From QHXM01 sp032160165 (lineage in GTDB: Bacteria > Acidobacteriota > Blastocatellia > Pyrinomonadales > Pyrinomonadaceae), in the NCBI GenBank assembly GCA_032160165.1, contig JAVHWA010000098.1, forward strand, positions 1-24,587: a DNA stretch of 24,587 nucleotides, given 5' to 3'. The position numbers and the translations under genes are program-made. This document shows positions 23,845-24,587 of this stretch, one piece after another (the first letter of the stretch is position 1; each line of letters opens with the position of its first letter). A model generated the notes under the pieces. It was not told the origin of the DNA. It saw only the letters and a program-made list of their open reading frames with translations, and did no database searches.

Positions 23845-24587
23845 ATGCACGCCATCCACGACGTCGCCACCGAGCGGCTCCAGACGGATTCGAAGATCTT
23901 CGCGTTCACCCGCTGGGACATCGTCCCGGTGCTCGCCGAGCTGCTCCACCTCACCTACTTCTTCGGGATGTTCTTCCTGTTCCCGCACGCGCCGCTCTGG
24001 GTCATGCTGATCCTCGGGTTCATCTATTCGGTCAGCATCTCCTGGAACATCAACGGCATCTCGCACAACTTCATTCACAACCCCTACTTCCGTTGGCCGC
24101 TCTTGAACCGCCTCTTCACGCTTCTCGAGTCGGTCACCATCGGTTTCAGCCAGACCTTTTACGACTGCGTGCACATGCAGCATCACAAGGGGAATGCCGA
24201 CCGGCCGGACGAGCATGGCGAAACCATCGACTGGCTCTCGATTTACAAGCACGGGCAGGATGGCGAAGCGGAACATCCGCTGAGTTACATGTTCCTCAGC
24301 TTTTTCCGGGATGATCCCAAGGCGATTTTCCAAGCCGTCTACCGGAAGGATCGCCGCGAAGCCTTTTGGGGGGTAATTGAAGTCGTTTTGTTTCTCGGCA
24401 CGTTCGTTACCCTCGGCATCCTCAACTGGCACTACGTCATTTTCCTCGCCGGCTTCTGGTACTTCGGCCATTGCCTCTCCTATCTGAACGGTTACTACCG
24501 CCATTACGGCGGGAACCCGGACGTGCCGATCGCCTGGGGAGTGAGCAGCTACGACAAGCTCTATAACTGGATCTGGTTCTTTAACGG
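23845..24587 (+). CDS. fatty-acid desaturase-like membrane protein (3' end outside window)
   Basis: The frame starts at the ATG at 23845 (MHAIHDVATERLQTDSKIFA) and is open to the window end, giving 247 residues. It shows the di-iron histidine boxes of membrane desaturases/hydroxylases: HNFIH (HxxxH) after the first membrane pair and HMQHH (HxxHH) some 45 residues later. The third box should lie beyond the edge. Hydrophobic segments include ELLHLTYFFGMFFLF, LWVMLILGFIYSVSI and GVIEVVLFLGTFVTLGIL. The family introduces double bonds or hydroxyl groups into lipid acyl chains at the membrane; the substrate is not predictable here. It is on the host side of the island. Confidence 0.82.
   Translation, partial: MHAIHDVATERLQTDSKIFAFTRWDIVPVLAELLHLTYFFGMFFLFPHAPLWVMLILGFIYSVSISWNINGISHNFIHNPYFRWPLLNRLFTLLESVTIGFSQTFYDCVHMQHHKGNADRPDEHGETIDWLSIYKHGQDGEAEHPLSYMFLSFFRDDPKAIFQAVYRKDRREAFWGVIEVVLFLGTFVTLGILNWHYVIFLAGFWYFGHCLSYLNGYYRHYGGNPDVPIAWGVSSYDKLYNWIWFFN

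Noticed and set aside
23748..24314. 188-residue plus-strand ORF rich in Arg, His and Pro
   Set aside because: It is an out-of-frame shadow of the desaturase gene, whose own frame carries the histidine boxes and runs off the window.

Overview
The window looks like a chromosomal region of a soil-type Verrucomicrobia-like bacterium (inference from protein style: sigma factor/Ser-Thr kinase pair, RsbRD-type sensor kinase, moderately high GC; no rRNA is present to confirm it). It carries an integrative, probably mobilizable genomic island.

Left flank (1-4865): a fragment of an arginase-family gene, a sigma factor overlapping a membrane-tethered Ser/Thr kinase, a small membrane protein, a secreted SRPBCC protein, and then decayed genes (a frameshifted SRPBCC gene, a frameshifted SnoaL-like gene, and a stretch with no clear gene).

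Inverton-like locus (4866-7558): a complete tyrosine recombinase is followed at its stop codon by a 1.73-kb segment bounded by two identical 21-bp sites in inverted orientation (5825-5845 and 7538-7558). Each site has 6-bp inverted arms around an asymmetric 7-bp core. The segment holds exactly two convergent genes, a GNAT-like acetyltransferase with two C-terminal membrane segments and a class I methyltransferase. Each start codon lies one base inside a site, and the 3' ends overlap by 29 bp. I infer a recombinase-driven switch that decides which gene faces which flank.

Defence operon (7558-12545, minus strand): a complete Qat anti-phage operon, qatA (KAP NTPase), qatB, qatC (QueC-like) and qatD (TatD nuclease). 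A 46-codon membrane ORF follows qatD and stops at the edge of the right inversion site, so the Qat operon appears to read into the switch.

Mobilization module (12634-18818): a minus-strand operon (HTH-like accessory protein, ParA-like ATPase, small membrane protein, VirD4/TraG-type coupling ATPase) diverges from a MobF relaxase-helicase. Between them is a 171-bp intergenic region with two perfect palindromes, the best oriT candidate. No mating-pair-formation genes are visible, so the element probably borrows a type IV secretion channel.

Integration end (18819-22548): accessory genes (VOC protein, truncated NAD-epimerase fused to the tail of a duplicated element gene), an excisionase-like protein, a second tyrosine integrase, a broken HEPN-like gene, a short direct repeat, and the 3' half of a tRNA-Val(GAC). 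That tRNA half marks the right attachment site; the intact tRNA should lie at the element's left end, outside the window.

Right flank (22549-24587): host genes for a sensor histidine kinase and a fatty-acid desaturase that is cut by the window edge.
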